Source of the DNA: Vespula vulgaris
Lineage: Eukaryota; Arthropoda; Insecta; Hymenoptera; Vespidae
Assembly: GCF_905475345.1 (NCBI RefSeq)
Contig: NC_066595.1
Span: 3,223,001 to 3,287,000 of the forward strand
Reading direction: 5' to 3'
DNA: 64,000 bases
The position numbers were made by a program, and so were the translations under genes. This document shows, piece after piece, positions 33,658-47,500 of the stretch (its first letter is position 1; every line of letters begins with the position of its first letter). The notes beneath the pieces are model-generated. The model made no database searches. It was not told where the DNA came from and saw only the letters and a program-made list of their open reading frames with translations.

Positions 33658-36600
33658 TTAGTGTTTGTTCGGATTAGTGTCAGAATCCGGTTCAGAATTG
33701 GAACCGGAAGACTCCCCTGTATTAACGTTCGCATTGCAGCGCGAGCTCCTTCGGCTACTGGTGCTGGCGTGCTGGCATTTTTCACTACGATCCATTCCAC
33801 CTACAATAATTTCAAATTCTAATTAAAATCTTTCATTTGATATAAATAATTTTGTTTAAACAATGTATGCAGTATATATATACATATCAACATAAAAGAT
33901 ATCAACATTTAAAAAATGATCATGAGCCATTCCGTGTATATGACCAAAAAGGAACAAACTTTCGAAATAAATACTTACTGGTCAATGGTGTATGAACTTC
34001 AACCTTTATGTTAGCTGTGGCAGTGACCTTAGTCGTGATGTGAGAAGTTGATGGCACAGGCGACGTTCGACTAGATCCACTTGTATCTGATCCGCTACAA
34101 TTCTGTTAGTCAAACAAAAGCAAAACACACTTGTTAAGCATGCTATCGGGAGAAAGATCATCGATATTTCTATCCATAAAAATAGGAGAGATTGTTTAGC
34201 ATTCTACATTATAGAAAAGTTGTGTTAAGGAATTTTCAATTGGGATTTAAACATTCATACTATTTATGCGAAGCGAAAAATATTCGAGTTAAAGTTTAAC
34301 TTAATTTACAATCAAATATCGTAATTATAATTCAATGATCAATTTATTTCCGAGTGACATACCTGATTACCACAAGTTGACATCGTCTCGACCTTTAATT
34401 CAGGCTGGACGATAATACACGATTCTTGTGTACTGTGCCAGGAATTAGGTTCCTCGGTGATGGTAGTTAGCGAAGGTTCTGCGTGCAGTCTCGCGTTATC
34501 AATTTTATGAGATCTTCTAGGTGGCGGTGGTGGTTTCGATCTTCTAATGATCGGAGAAGCCGGAGGTGTTGGTGTGGATATTCGATCAGGATGATCATTC
34601 GGTATAATCTCGGGTGAAGGACCGATCAGAGACAATAATATTGGAAAAAAGAACAGTCCATTGACAAGGCCGATTCCAATCAAAGATAGAAGTACGAGGA
34701 AGAAATATCGAACAATGAATTCAAAGTCCGAAAAAGCTAACATGACGACTGCCAACAGCGTTGTGAAGGCTCCATGAACAACAGGAGCATACATGTGTTC
34801 TAAAGCCAAACGTACCCTCCTGTCTCTACTGCCAACGCTTGTAACAAAACTCTGAAATAACAATGACAATGATGTAACTATGAATCTAATTATATAAAAT
34901 ATTTGTGCGCGCGTGTGTATATATTATACTTACCAAACAAATATGTACGGTAAAGTGTACAGCTATTCCGACACTGACAACAAGAAGGACGGCAGGAACG
35001 GCGCTCAATTTAATTTCACAAAGTCCCATAAGTCCAAGGAGTTGTAAAACGACGCCAGCAAGAGCAGTTCCCACCAAAAGCGCAGCCCAAAGATTTAAAA
35101 GGAGTATACCGATAACGACAATACTGGCTCCAAGTGCTGCGAGCAACGCTACACCCAAACAACTTCTTAGATCCATATATTGTTCCCAGAATAAGAAAGG
35201 TATTCCCGATGGAAAATTAGGTAGTCCACGTTCTTCGAATTTCCTACACAATTTCCTTACGCTTCCTATTAATTCCGTGATCTCCTGAGTATCGGTAAGT
35301 TTGTGAAGATAAAAGGGCATTTGCGCGTAAGTCAAAGGCATACTCTTCGGTATTTTTAACTCGTGATCGTTGGTATAGATCCATTGTCTTGGTTCGGGCC
35401 TAAGATTCGCCTGAGAAGCACCGTAAACCAAAGCGTCGTTGGAAGCCCATGCACTCAAATAATTATAAAAAGCACGTGGATGAATGATCCCCTCAGAATC
35501 GACGAGTCTTACTTGCGTGATTAAAGTCTTATCAATCGGATTATCTACATGGCCCGTTTGTACGAGCAACTTGTACGCCAGAATCGCCTCGTCACTCGCA
35601 TTCTTGTACCATCTTTCTTGAGTAATACAACCATTTTTATAATCCTTGTCGAAAGCATTCTGCAATCCCTTGAGCCAATCTCTGAAGAGACTAAGCCAGA
35701 ATTCCGGCAAACCTCCATTGTCGTTCTTAATGACATTTTTTATTCTCATAAAAGCGTCGTGATACTCGTATAACAGTTTTTGGTTATTCGGATACTCGAA
35801 ATCTCGTCCAGTGACCGCGTACATGTTGTAAAATCCAAAGTGTTTGGCCTGGGCCGCGAGAAAGGCATGCTCGTTCGAATTTTGAGGAACCAAATCTGTT
35901 AGTTCCAATCCGTCGCTCACTCTCATCGCTTGCCAAACACTACCGGCGAGCACGGCAGCTAGTATAAACATGCCGAAAACCTTCGTCGCTGGTTTCATCA
36001 CGAACGGGGCATAAGTCTTAGCCGCAAATTTCGTCAAAGAGAAACTAAGACAGTCGTCTTGACTGCATCCGGTTAAGGATTCCTCCTCGGTACACTGTTT
36101 GTCGAAATCAGCGTCTATGATGTTACCGCCGACCCAGGACTCGCTCTGAGCATTTTGAGACGTCAAAATTTGCGTACAAGTTTCCCGTCTTTCCGGTGGT
36201 ATAGCTCTCGCTACGGTTTGTTTGGCCGTGCCGTTACTTCTCCTGCCGGAATATTTATTCCTTCCGTTTTTCGCTGGCAAACAGCAACACAATATATCGG
36301 ATCTACCGGATCTACGTCTTCTTAGATCTAAACTGACCATAGCGGGAAATACGAGTAACATTGCAGCAAGATTGAAGAGAAGAAGAATGCCAGCTTGAAG
36401 GCAAAATACTCGAAGAGCGGGGATCGGTATCAAGGCCGCAGCAAAGAAGGCCGAGACGTTGCTCAAGCCGGTCAAGAGAACAGAGAGACCCGTTCTCTTG
36501 AGAACGACCCCGGTCTGTTCTCCGCTCGGCACCTCATTCACCGATAACTCTGCATACGTGTGCGTCAATAGGAACATATCGTGAACGCCGAGACCTAACG

Positions 36601-37625
36601 CTAGAAACGGGACTATTTGCGTCGTGGCGGCATTAAAGGGGATACCAAGTAAGGCACAAAATCCTAAACCAGCAGCGACCGTTGCACCGACCAACATCAC
36701 ACCGGCTATTCCAACGCCAGATTGAGAGCGTACTGGATCCTTCCAACGTAAAAGTGCAATACCCGCGTAAAACAACTGTAACAAAATACACGAGCGAAAT
36801 TTGCAATTGTATCGATCGTGCTTTTGTCCCGTATACCAAGAAATGAAAATAACAATCGCTGAACTCACCATCAAAGCGCATCCAATCCCTATTTTCATAA
36901 CGGACACCTCGCTGTACTTTCCAAGTATATCGTTCATGGTCGTAGTACTGAAGGCGTAGAGATTGTACGACGACGTACTGTTTATTTCCAAATGTTTCTT
37001 CACCTTATTGCTGAATTCTCTTTGCCATGTTTCAAGCACCTGAGAAGCCTTTTCTTGCGACCAATCTATATGATGTACCTTGTAGGTATTAGCCAAAAAA
37101 TCGTAGAGTTCTCGTTCGCCCATCAATTGAACGACCGTTTGCAAGGCTGCTGCTCGGGTTAAGTGACCAGTCTTGTTGTGTTTCGCACCACCGACGACTA
37201 ATTCTTCGGGCCAATGCATGTACTTCGCCGCGAATCCGTAACAACCACCGGTTAGTTCGGCTCCTATGTCCGGTTCCTGAAACGAAACGTGTCCTGCATC
37301 TAAAAACTCAACGAACGTCTAGGATACCGGCGCATAGCGAGAAACGCGACCGGATATTACCACGTCGGCATACCAAACAAGGATGGGTCACAAAAAGATC
37401 GTTCGGCAGCGCCTAATAAAGGGATACTCAACACGTGAGGTATTAGCGCGAGTACGTACAAGGGGCGGACTCGGTTGCCCTTTAGAACGTCTCTTGCCCT
37501 GCAGCTACGCAACGCCAAAGAACATTTTGATCCAACGATCCTTTCGACATTTTTTCGCCGCCATTGGCCATTAAGTGTAATTATCCTTAAGTACAGATGT
37601 GCTTATGTGGTATGAAAATAGAAAT

Positions 37626-37667
<42 letters not shown>

Positions 37668-40527
37668 AACAAAGTAAATAAAAAGGAAAGTAAGCATTTT
37701 ACCACACTTTTATATTCCGTTCCTCTCTCAGATTGAACGATATAATAAATCTGGTCTTTCGATTATGCGAAATTAATTGACCGCGTCCCGTATCTTTCCC
37801 ACATCCTCCCCCCTCTTTCTTTTTATCTTTCCCTTTCTCTTTTTTGAATCTTCTCGTAGAAGACAACCATCGCAAGAAGGGAACCACCATCATGCCAGTT
37901 TCTCCATTGATTTCTCTGCTGCCCTCTCCCCACCCCTACCCCCTTCTTCATTTTCTACACTTCATTTTCTCTCTTCGGCTTTCTCGTGGCCTCTCTCGGA
38001 TGGCATACGGTGGTAATTACGATGAAAAAGGGCTCATATGCAACGAACGAGAGAAGAAAGATGAGAATTGAAGTAGGTGAGGGAGATACGTTATAACCCT
38101 GTCGCATCGCGACGGGTTACTTCGTTTTATCGCGTGTGAGAAAGATGGGAAGCTTGATAAAATGTTTTTTTAAAGAAAAAAATAAATATATATCATATAC
38201 ATAAAAAAAAAGAATCAAGGATAAATATATATAACTCAATCGTTGTCCACTTTCTATTATAAAAGAATTTAAATGTGATGGCTGTAATGTCTTGACTATA
38301 ATGTCATTAGAGCTCCCACAAACACATACATACACACGTATACAAACACGTGCAAATATAGTGAAGCAACCACGAGTAGTTTAATGATAGCGAAATGATC
38401 GGGTATGTAACGTCCCTCGTAGGACCACCAGGGTAGCGCAATAATGACGCACATCTCTCGATTTTATTATTTTAATGCTCGTAGAGGCGCTACCCACACG
38501 ACTCGCATACTCATCGCTGATTTCGCATGGAAATCGTTTCATTCACGGCGCGCACCCGTGCTTTCTTCTCGGCGAATTCGCACGTACAATATATGTATGT
38601 ATGTATATATACGAGATCCTATAACTCTTCGAAAACGACCAATAAGTTCATAGCGCGATGTAATTATCTTCTTATCATTTATTTAAAACTCGTACGATAT
38701 TGATTCGTTTGATAAAGCAAATATGTCTATTCCATTTATTTATTTAAAAAAAAAAAAAAAAAAAAAAAAAGAAAAAAATTAAGTTTATTCTTATTACTCT
38801 TATGATTAATTGAATTAGATTATTCTTAGAGAAAGAAAAAAAAAAAAAACTTTCTCAGAGGAATGTATCTATAAAAAGATTTTCTATTTCGTTCGCACCG
38901 TACGAACCCCATATATTTGTGGACGTTCAATTAAATATTCATTATTCCTTTTCTTCTCTCTTTCTCTCCTTACCCTTTTATAGTCTACACCATCAAGATG
39001 GTCCGCATAAGATACCCGCACGATATCAAAGAGAGTCGGAGCGCCTCTTCCTCTTGTTCTTTCAACGTGCACGCAAACGATTGCCACTGTAGTTGAATTT
39101 TAAACGATCGGAGCATTACCTTCCTAACGACAAATCTCACGTACATACACGAGTTCCTACGAAGATTTTTAAAACCTTTTATAACACGTCTTTTTTCTTC
39201 GAGTGACCCAATTTTCCTAACGTACTAACTTCTGTTTCTTTCTTCTTTCGATTTATACGAAGATATTCGTCGATTCGAAAATTTCGATAAAAGAATTACT
39301 ATCTTTCTTTTTTTTTTATGTATATATATAAAAATATTACGTAAGATCAATGAAATTGTCAATGACGTTATAGATCAGCAAATGTATTACAATCAACGAC
39401 AGAATAAGAAATAAAAAAAAAAATATCTAAGTCCAATCCGACATAGGTAGAATCGATTTTTTTACCTGCTGCGACTTCTTGTTGGGTGCGGTTTCCGGAC
39501 ACTCAGGATCCGTTGGATCGAGGCAAGGTTTGCTTTGGTAGGCATTCGTTATCCCAGCTCTCTTCATGTAGTCCTCAAGCGTTTTGAAGGGAAACATGAA
39601 TTGCAGTTTTTTCATCTCGTCCAACATACCGGATGGATTGAGATTGGTCCATTGGACGGGCTTGTTCGTTTTTGCACCACTGTCATCGAAATAAAACGAA
39701 AAATATTTCAACAATTTTCTAAAATTTGCATGATTATCGTTATGAATAAGAATTACTTACGGTATGTGAACGGGATGTTCAGGGCCTAAAAGTTTGCTTC
39801 CTTCCCAAAAACAATCCAAAGGTGTTATGATCGCGCATGGTATGATACTATCGAAGATCTGAAAGCAAAGAATTATTGGATATTGAATATTTCTCTTCCT
39901 CTCTCTCTCTCTCTTAAAAAAAAAGAAAGAAAAAAAAAGATGCAGTGGACTATAACAAACGAACAGACTTAGTAATCGGCAAAAAGTGTTTTTACTAGAT
40001 CGTAGAAATAGAATGTTCGTCGTCGTACTATGCTTCCAAGTAGAGTAAAGGGTATTAGGATGGACCACCTGCGGGTTCTTGGAAACTCTAATAGGACGAC
40101 GGTTCAGTATACTAAAGGTCGTTTCTTCGTACTATTCGAGATCATCGAGAGATTGAGTTAGAATTATCTTCGAAATGATTTACCGGAGTTAGAGACTATG
40201 AAGGGATAATCAAACGTAAGATCTTCTATGTGTCTACACACATACAGAGATCTTCGATCGTAGAGAATTACGTAATAATATTGATCATCGAAAGTGCAGA
40301 GGAGGGAAGAGGAGTATGAGGATGAGGACGAGGACGAGGACGAGGACGAAGACGAGGATAAAGAAGAAGAAGAGGAAGAGGAGAAGAAGGAAAAGGAAAA
40401 GGAGAAGGCTGTATTGAGTGGAGTTAACGGAAAAGAAGAAGGAGAGCCGGCTTAGACTTGGCGTGAATGAGTGTATAAGTGTGCGTGTATGTAATACGTA
40501 CTGATACGTACTCAGGATATATGAAAC

Positions 40528-40577
<50 letters not shown>

Positions 40578-41886
40578 AGGAAAGAGAAAGAGAGAGAGAG
40601 AGAGGACTCGTGCTTACGCGTACACATTTATCGTGGTTGTCATTTGAATTACCTGGTCGATGTAGTGCATGTCGAAGTTGGGTATGCTCGGCGCGTAACA
40701 CATGTCTTTCAGTCTCCACGTGCTGCAAGCGACACGGAACACATGCATTCATGAATACAAGTTTGCATACTCTTAAAAGGCCACGTCCGTGTCGATAAGC
40801 GGTAAAATAAAAAAATATGGTTCACGGAAAAAGAGAGCCAAGGAGAGTCCGTCAAGGAGAAGGAACGAACGAACAAGTCGTTCGTCCTATGCCTTTGTGC
40901 GGTTTCTCCACCTTCGAAGCTCGTTGTCCGCAGTCGCTTACTGGCACGCACGTGACGTTCCCTCTCGTGAATTTTCATATTGATACACACGAGATAGGGT
41001 TAATATGTTTAAACAATGATATTGATCGTACATATATATGTATATATTTACTATGTAGTAAGATAATCGTCATATTTTCCTTTGCTTCAATGTCCAATTA
41101 AGAGAAAAAAAAAAGAGAAAAAAAAGGACAACGATATCATCAGACATGTACGAAATCAAACGATACGAATTAAAAAAATGTTACAGATATATGTAATAGA
41201 GAACGTAAATGTAAAAAAGAAGAAAAAAGTTAAAGGAAAAAAACTCACATATCGAAGAGATGTACGGTGGCCTGAGTAGCTGCCTTGAGAATTGCCAAAT
41301 GTTCTTTCAACGCGGCAGGATGTAGGATGTTTGCCCCGGGATGTCTTGGGGTTTGGATAACGAGCTGATGCGTCGATGGTGCGGCCTCTCCAAGTGCTTC
41401 TGACGCGTACTTTAATTCTTTTTGTAATCTTCCACCTTCTGAAAAGCGAACAACCTCTACTGTAGAATATACGTGTGAAAAAATACGTTTTGTATTCTAA
41501 CTAATAAAACATATTTATCTAACGAATAAATATCTATATCCTGAATATAACATTTCATTATTATTTACATTCTTAAATTCATTAATATAATAACATTTTA
41601 ATGGGAACATGATAAAAAAAAAGAAAATAAGTCGTAATTATTGATCGTGCAAACGTGCGATATATATCGTTGTTTTTAACAAATTGCAGAACGATCAACG
41701 TCATTCCGTTTTCCCCCCTTGTATTCTCGAAACAACACATCATCCAAGCTTGAACTTTTCAAAGCGGACCCTGCTGGATTTATGTATATATGCATCGCGC
41801 GCGAAAGACGATTCCTCGAAGAGAAACACATTGGGACAGGGACAGACACACAGAGTGTCGTAACGTGCGTTCCTTTGACTTTACGA

Positions 41887-41942
<56 letters not shown>

Positions 41943-43325
41943 TGAGAAAAATTCCCCCGTTGGCAGCGTACCAATAAAAGCTTTCCTCGAAACAGTCGTA
42001 GAAATAACGACAGGGTGTTGTTAAAAATGAGAGTGGAGAGAATAATAAAATGGCAAAACTTTCGAAAAATGTTCTATTTCGAAAATCCCACCATGCATGT
42101 ATATATGTAATGTGATGTTATAGCGAACTACCCTCGATCGATCGCAAACAACGATTTGTAATTAATCGGTAACTCCCTCCGGAATTACGAGTCACTGTCG
42201 TAAATCATCGTAAATAGATTTAATAACGTCTTTACGATGGAGATTCCAAGTTAACGATCACGGAGATATTGAAATAGGCTGTGCCGCTTTTAAAAGCTAA
42301 TCACCAATCAAGCGAACTCGATCAACTGACCATCCCTCGATCGTGCTGTGTGATAGTGTAGTAATAGTAGTAGAATAGTGTAGTAGTGGTGGTAGTAGTA
42401 TTAGTAGTATTAGTAATAGTAGTAGTAATGTATGATGATCGTATCTCAGAGATAAATATAATTGCAAGATCCAGGAAGATCTTTAAGTATTCTTGAAGTT
42501 ACCGTTGATATAGTGCATATACAGTATCGATGTACAGAAGTTGATACTAATTAAAAAATAATAAATAAATAAATAAATAAATAAAAGTAATAAAAACGAG
42601 AAAAAAGAAAAGAAAAAAAGAAAATGTGTTGAAACGTTTGTCAACGTAAATCGTCATTGAGTGGAATAAAAGAAAATCGATACGATCGAAGAGATCTCGA
42701 ATCACGCGTAAGTACACGAGACGAATTTATTCCAGTAAATAAAATTCCGTTAGCCGGAGAACCGCATCGTAGTAGATACGTACGGATGAAATCGTGTTTC
42801 CAGTCTGGCTACTGCAAAATAAAGAACCAAAGCTCATCGAAAACTCTTTTCTCTCTCTCTCTCTCTCTCTCTCTTGCTCACTCACTTTGGCCAGAAGACC
42901 GATCGATGGAGTGAAAGATGAAAAGAAAAGAGATAAAGTGAGTTAAAGAGAGAAAGAGTAGAGAGACTGGATAAGGTAGAAGGGAGTACGAAGAACAGGA
43001 GAAGCGGCAGGGGGAGGGGGAGGAGGAGGAGGCAATTGGAAGATACGCATATAAGACCGAAAGTAATGGACGAAGGGCACGAGGATGACGGCTGACGCGG
43101 ACTACGTTGAGACCCCACCTAGTCAGATTTCACCGTCAAAAATGCCGACGGCGTATTTGCTCGTTCCGCCACGGCGCAGCCTCCGTGGACCACCCGTGTT
43201 GCTCGCTTCTCAGTGCTTCTCAACTTGGTCCTTCGAAAACTTCGAATTTAAGATAACGAACACAAAAAAAAAAAAAATAAATAAAAATGTCATACATAAT
43301 ACATTTTTTTTCGTTTGTCATTAAC

Positions 43326-43396
<71 letters not shown>

Positions 43397-44519
43397 GAAA
43401 TTTTTGTGCAAAAGGATGTATATATATATATATACTTAGATATATTTAACAAGTTTTAGATTAATCAAAATAATCGGCAATAATTTTTTATTAATTTCTT
43501 TTCTTCTTTTCTTTTCTTTCCTCTTCGTTCGCGTACGACAAACTTGGAAAAAAATTTTTTTTAAGGTTTTTCTTCTTAATAATAAAGACATTATTATGTT
43601 TTACGAAGGAGAAAAAATGTGTGTGTGTGTGTGTGTGTGTGTGAGAAGGAGAGAAAGTGAGAGAGATGGATGAACGGAAAGTTCGCAAACGTCGTCGGAG
43701 GGTTGGAAGAAGGTAGGAAGAAGAGGGCAGTGATTTATCGACACGGCCTCCCTGTAATTATTTCCCCGTCCTCGTATTCCAAAAAGAGGGATGCTGCTGG
43801 AAGAACGGCAGCAATACATACCCTCAAACTAAACCCGTCCTTTCGGTAATCGACGAAAAGGAAAGGATGAAAGATTTTTTGCTACATTTGAAAAGAAAAA
43901 ACAAAAACAAAAAAAAGAAAAGAAAAGAAAAGAAAAAATATTCTTTTAACTCAATCTTTTAATTGCGATATATTTTTTCAACGAATATCTATTAATTTAA
44001 ATTATCGACGAGGCCAAGAAAAAAAAAAAGATATATAGCGAAGAACTTAAGAGGAATAGAAATTTTGGTCGAGTTTTGGTTCCATAACGACGACAGAGAA
44101 AGAAGAGGAGGAGGAGGAGGAGAACAGGAGGGATGGTGAGGGGAGGGAGAAGAAACTCGTGCGTTCCCGTACCGAGAAAGAACAACCGATATTTAACGAT
44201 AATTTGATGGTGGCCGCGAGGCGAGGCTTGAATCAACAGAGAAAGAGGGCTATAGGGAGATAGAAGAGGGAAAAAGTCGAAAGAAAAGAATGGAGTAAGG
44301 AACACACGCGTGCTCGGTGAGAAGAAAGAATCGAAGAAAGGGAGGAGGAAAAGAAGAAGAAGAAAAAAAGAAAAAAAAGGAGGAGAAGAAGAAGAAGAAG
44401 AAGAAGAAGAAGAAGAAGGGAAGTGGGGAGGGGAAGAAAAAAGGAGGAGGAAAGCAGGTGCACGCATCGGAGAGATCGACTCGATCTTCATCAAAGATCT
44501 TCCAACCCCTTTTTCGTTG

Positions 44520-44562
<43 letters not shown>

Positions 44563-47500
44563 TACTCTCTTTATTTTCTTTCTTTTTGAATCTTCGTGTA
44601 GAAGCGAACGGTAGCGAACGGTGACGGGGTGGAGCGAAACTCCTTAAATTTCAAACGAGAAGCCACTTAAGACGGACAAGTCGAGACACGACCGGTCGAA
44701 TCGTTAAAGAGATACTTCTGTCCAATTACCGGTTACACGTTAATTTTGCGATATTACGAGACGAAAGGCGGATCGGTTGCCGGACACCAAAACGTTTTCC
44801 ACCAAAGGGAATCACCCTCGAAATCATTGCTTGTCATGGAGAAGCATTAAAGTCTCCCGCTCGGCTTACCGCTTCTTTTCTTTACTTTGCTTTTCGGTGA
44901 TATTTCTTTCTTTTTTTTTTCTTTCTCATCGATAGAATCATTCAGATTACGAAGAGTAAGCAAGTATTTACGTGATTTGTTTTGTTTCAGATTGTACTTA
45001 TATATATATATATATGTATGTATATGTATGTACATAAACGTAAGTGGGTATATTAGATCGTAACAGCTGTCTTCTTCGTTGCTTCTTTCTTATCGATGAA
45101 TTAAGATTGTCAAATCGATTTAAAGTTATCGATATTAAACGAAAACACGAGATAAAAGATTATAAATAAGAAAAGACGTTTTATGAAAACTCTTCGACAA
45201 GTGTTTCTCAAATTTATAAAGATTTTGAAATTTTATATTAGCTTTGAAATCGACCGACCATATAAGACAGTCTGGGACGCAAAAACCAAAGTGTCGACAA
45301 CTTTATGATGTGTGAAAATACCTATAAAGACATACAACCACGTGGCTCTTTAGAAGAGCCCCCGCCGTCTGTCTCCCCTAGTCATTCTCGTTAAAGGTGC
45401 TCCAAAGAGTTTCCCATATGATGCAACTACTCATCGACCGTACTACCATAACGCCGTCGCGTGACCCTTCGCTCTCGTTCCCTCACTTCTACCTCCTCTT
45501 TCAACCTTCTCCTCCTCTTTCTCATCCTTGTCAGGAAGGTTATTTTTGAGACATAACCCCCCGAATGTCGTGTAATTTGAAACCTCGACAGAACCATCCA
45601 AAAATTCCTTCGATCTAAACGACTCCCGAGAAACCAGGAAGTTTTGTCGTCGACATATTTTATGAGACCTTTCTCTTTTTCTCTCTCGAAAGATCATAGG
45701 TTATTAAACTCTAATTAGATTAGTAGTCTTAATGAAGAAAAAAAAATTTTTCAGACAGATCCAAAATAATAAAACAAGAACGACAATTATTTTCTAAATA
45801 AAAAAACATGACCGTAATCAATACAGCATGTCGTTGATTAATAAATAAATTTTTCACCAAAGAAAATAACTTTTAATTTCAAAGAAGGAGAACCCCTGTG
45901 GTAAGTACGTAGACCGTTTTCCAGGTGCCTCGTATTCCACTGGCGTTACCTTGCGCGCGTACCTCACGCTAATTGCCAATTAAACGTCGTGAAGGCAGGC
46001 ATGCGTTTCCGCGCAACAGGTCGAATCCTTAGGAGTTTCTGAACTTTTACCATCAGCCGTTCCTACCCCTATCCCCTCCCCACCTACATCGTAACAGCGA
46101 ACCACCGTTCACCTCTCACTCTTCTCAATAACAGATAGATAGATATTAACGATGGATATATAGAGAAATAAGTCGAGATAAGTCGACCGACAGAATGGAA
46201 AATCGAAGTATGTGATGGAACAGAAAAAAAATTTTGGGGTTGATGCCCGTCGTACGAAGGTGAACGGTGACGCTGAGAGAAGATGAGGAGGACACGTAGA
46301 AGGGCCCAGAAAAGGGCTGTTGGGTCCTTCGGCTCACTACTACTACTCGCTCTATAGGACTACTCTCGTGGCTCTCCTTCCTCACTGAACGTCCGACCAA
46401 GTTTTCGGAGAGCAAGAACACGTGGAAGATACCGAGTAAAAGAGAGAGAGAAAGAATCAGAGAAAGAGAGAGAGAGGGATGGGGTTAGGGGATGGGGTGA
46501 GATAGGGTGGGGGATTCGAAGTAGGCTTAGCTCTCTCGGAGGCTCACGGAGAAGCTCTGAGACTTGGCTCAGTCGCTGAGGCACGCAGGCCCACCGCTGG
46601 TTGGCTGGTTGGGATGGCTTGGCGCACACAGAGAGCACATCGGGCCACCCACCGCGACCATTCACCGGAACCGAGCCCCGTCCAATCTAAGTGGCTCTCA
46701 TCCGTGTATAGCATATTCTACCGTCTAAGCATTCTCAACGAGACCTAGTTTCTCGGTACACATGACGCATTCATAATCTCATTCCTAACAGTATTATTCG
46801 CAACGTTCGTGAGAAAGATCATCTTGGAGTAGTTAAAAGATTTTTAAAAAGAAAAAAGAAGAAGAAAAAAAAGAAAGAAAGAAAAAGAATCGATGCATCG
46901 TGCTGAAAAATCTTTCGAATATACAAAACAGTTTGAAGTCGTGAAAAGTAAAAGAATATAATCTTTACATTGAACGCCACGAACGGTTAGGTAGATTTGA
47001 GCGCGATAGATATGATCTAGTCGGTTTAATTATTTGTACAGTGCGATCCTTTTTAATGGGAGCAACACGTTGAAGGACCCACATACGCACGTAGAGGCAC
47101 ACACAGACATAGAGATACACACGTAACACAGAGTCACACGGACACAATTTCAATATGGCTAAAATAGATGTTAAGATGTTGGCGTACGTGGGAGCGGTAT
47201 AACAACTGTAGTGGATAAAGAGAAGATGAGATCCTCTGTTTATGCAGCCGTCCGTCGGTCCGTCCGACGGTCGGAACGACCGTTCGTCGGAACAGCAACA
47301 ACAACAGATTCCTGGTGGGTCTTTGGACGACGCTCTTCTGACTCTCTTATATCCCAGTTGTGGCCTTACATCTATCTCTTTCTTTCCTTTCCTTCATCCT
47401 GCTCCTACCTTTCTCTCTCTCTCTCTCCCCCTCCCCCTCTTTCTCTCTTGCTCTCTTTCTTCATTGCCGTACGCTATCCCACTCTCCCTCTCCTTCTTTC

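Noticed and set aside
36776..36868. Reading the 31 in-frame codons as part of Patched
   Set aside because: Good donor and acceptor signals, and removal restores the conserved membrane span.
43085..43324. Plus-strand frame starting MTADADYVETPPSQ
   Set aside because: Interesting composition but ends in a poly-A/AAT repeat and has no recognised family; kept only as a unique-sequence island.
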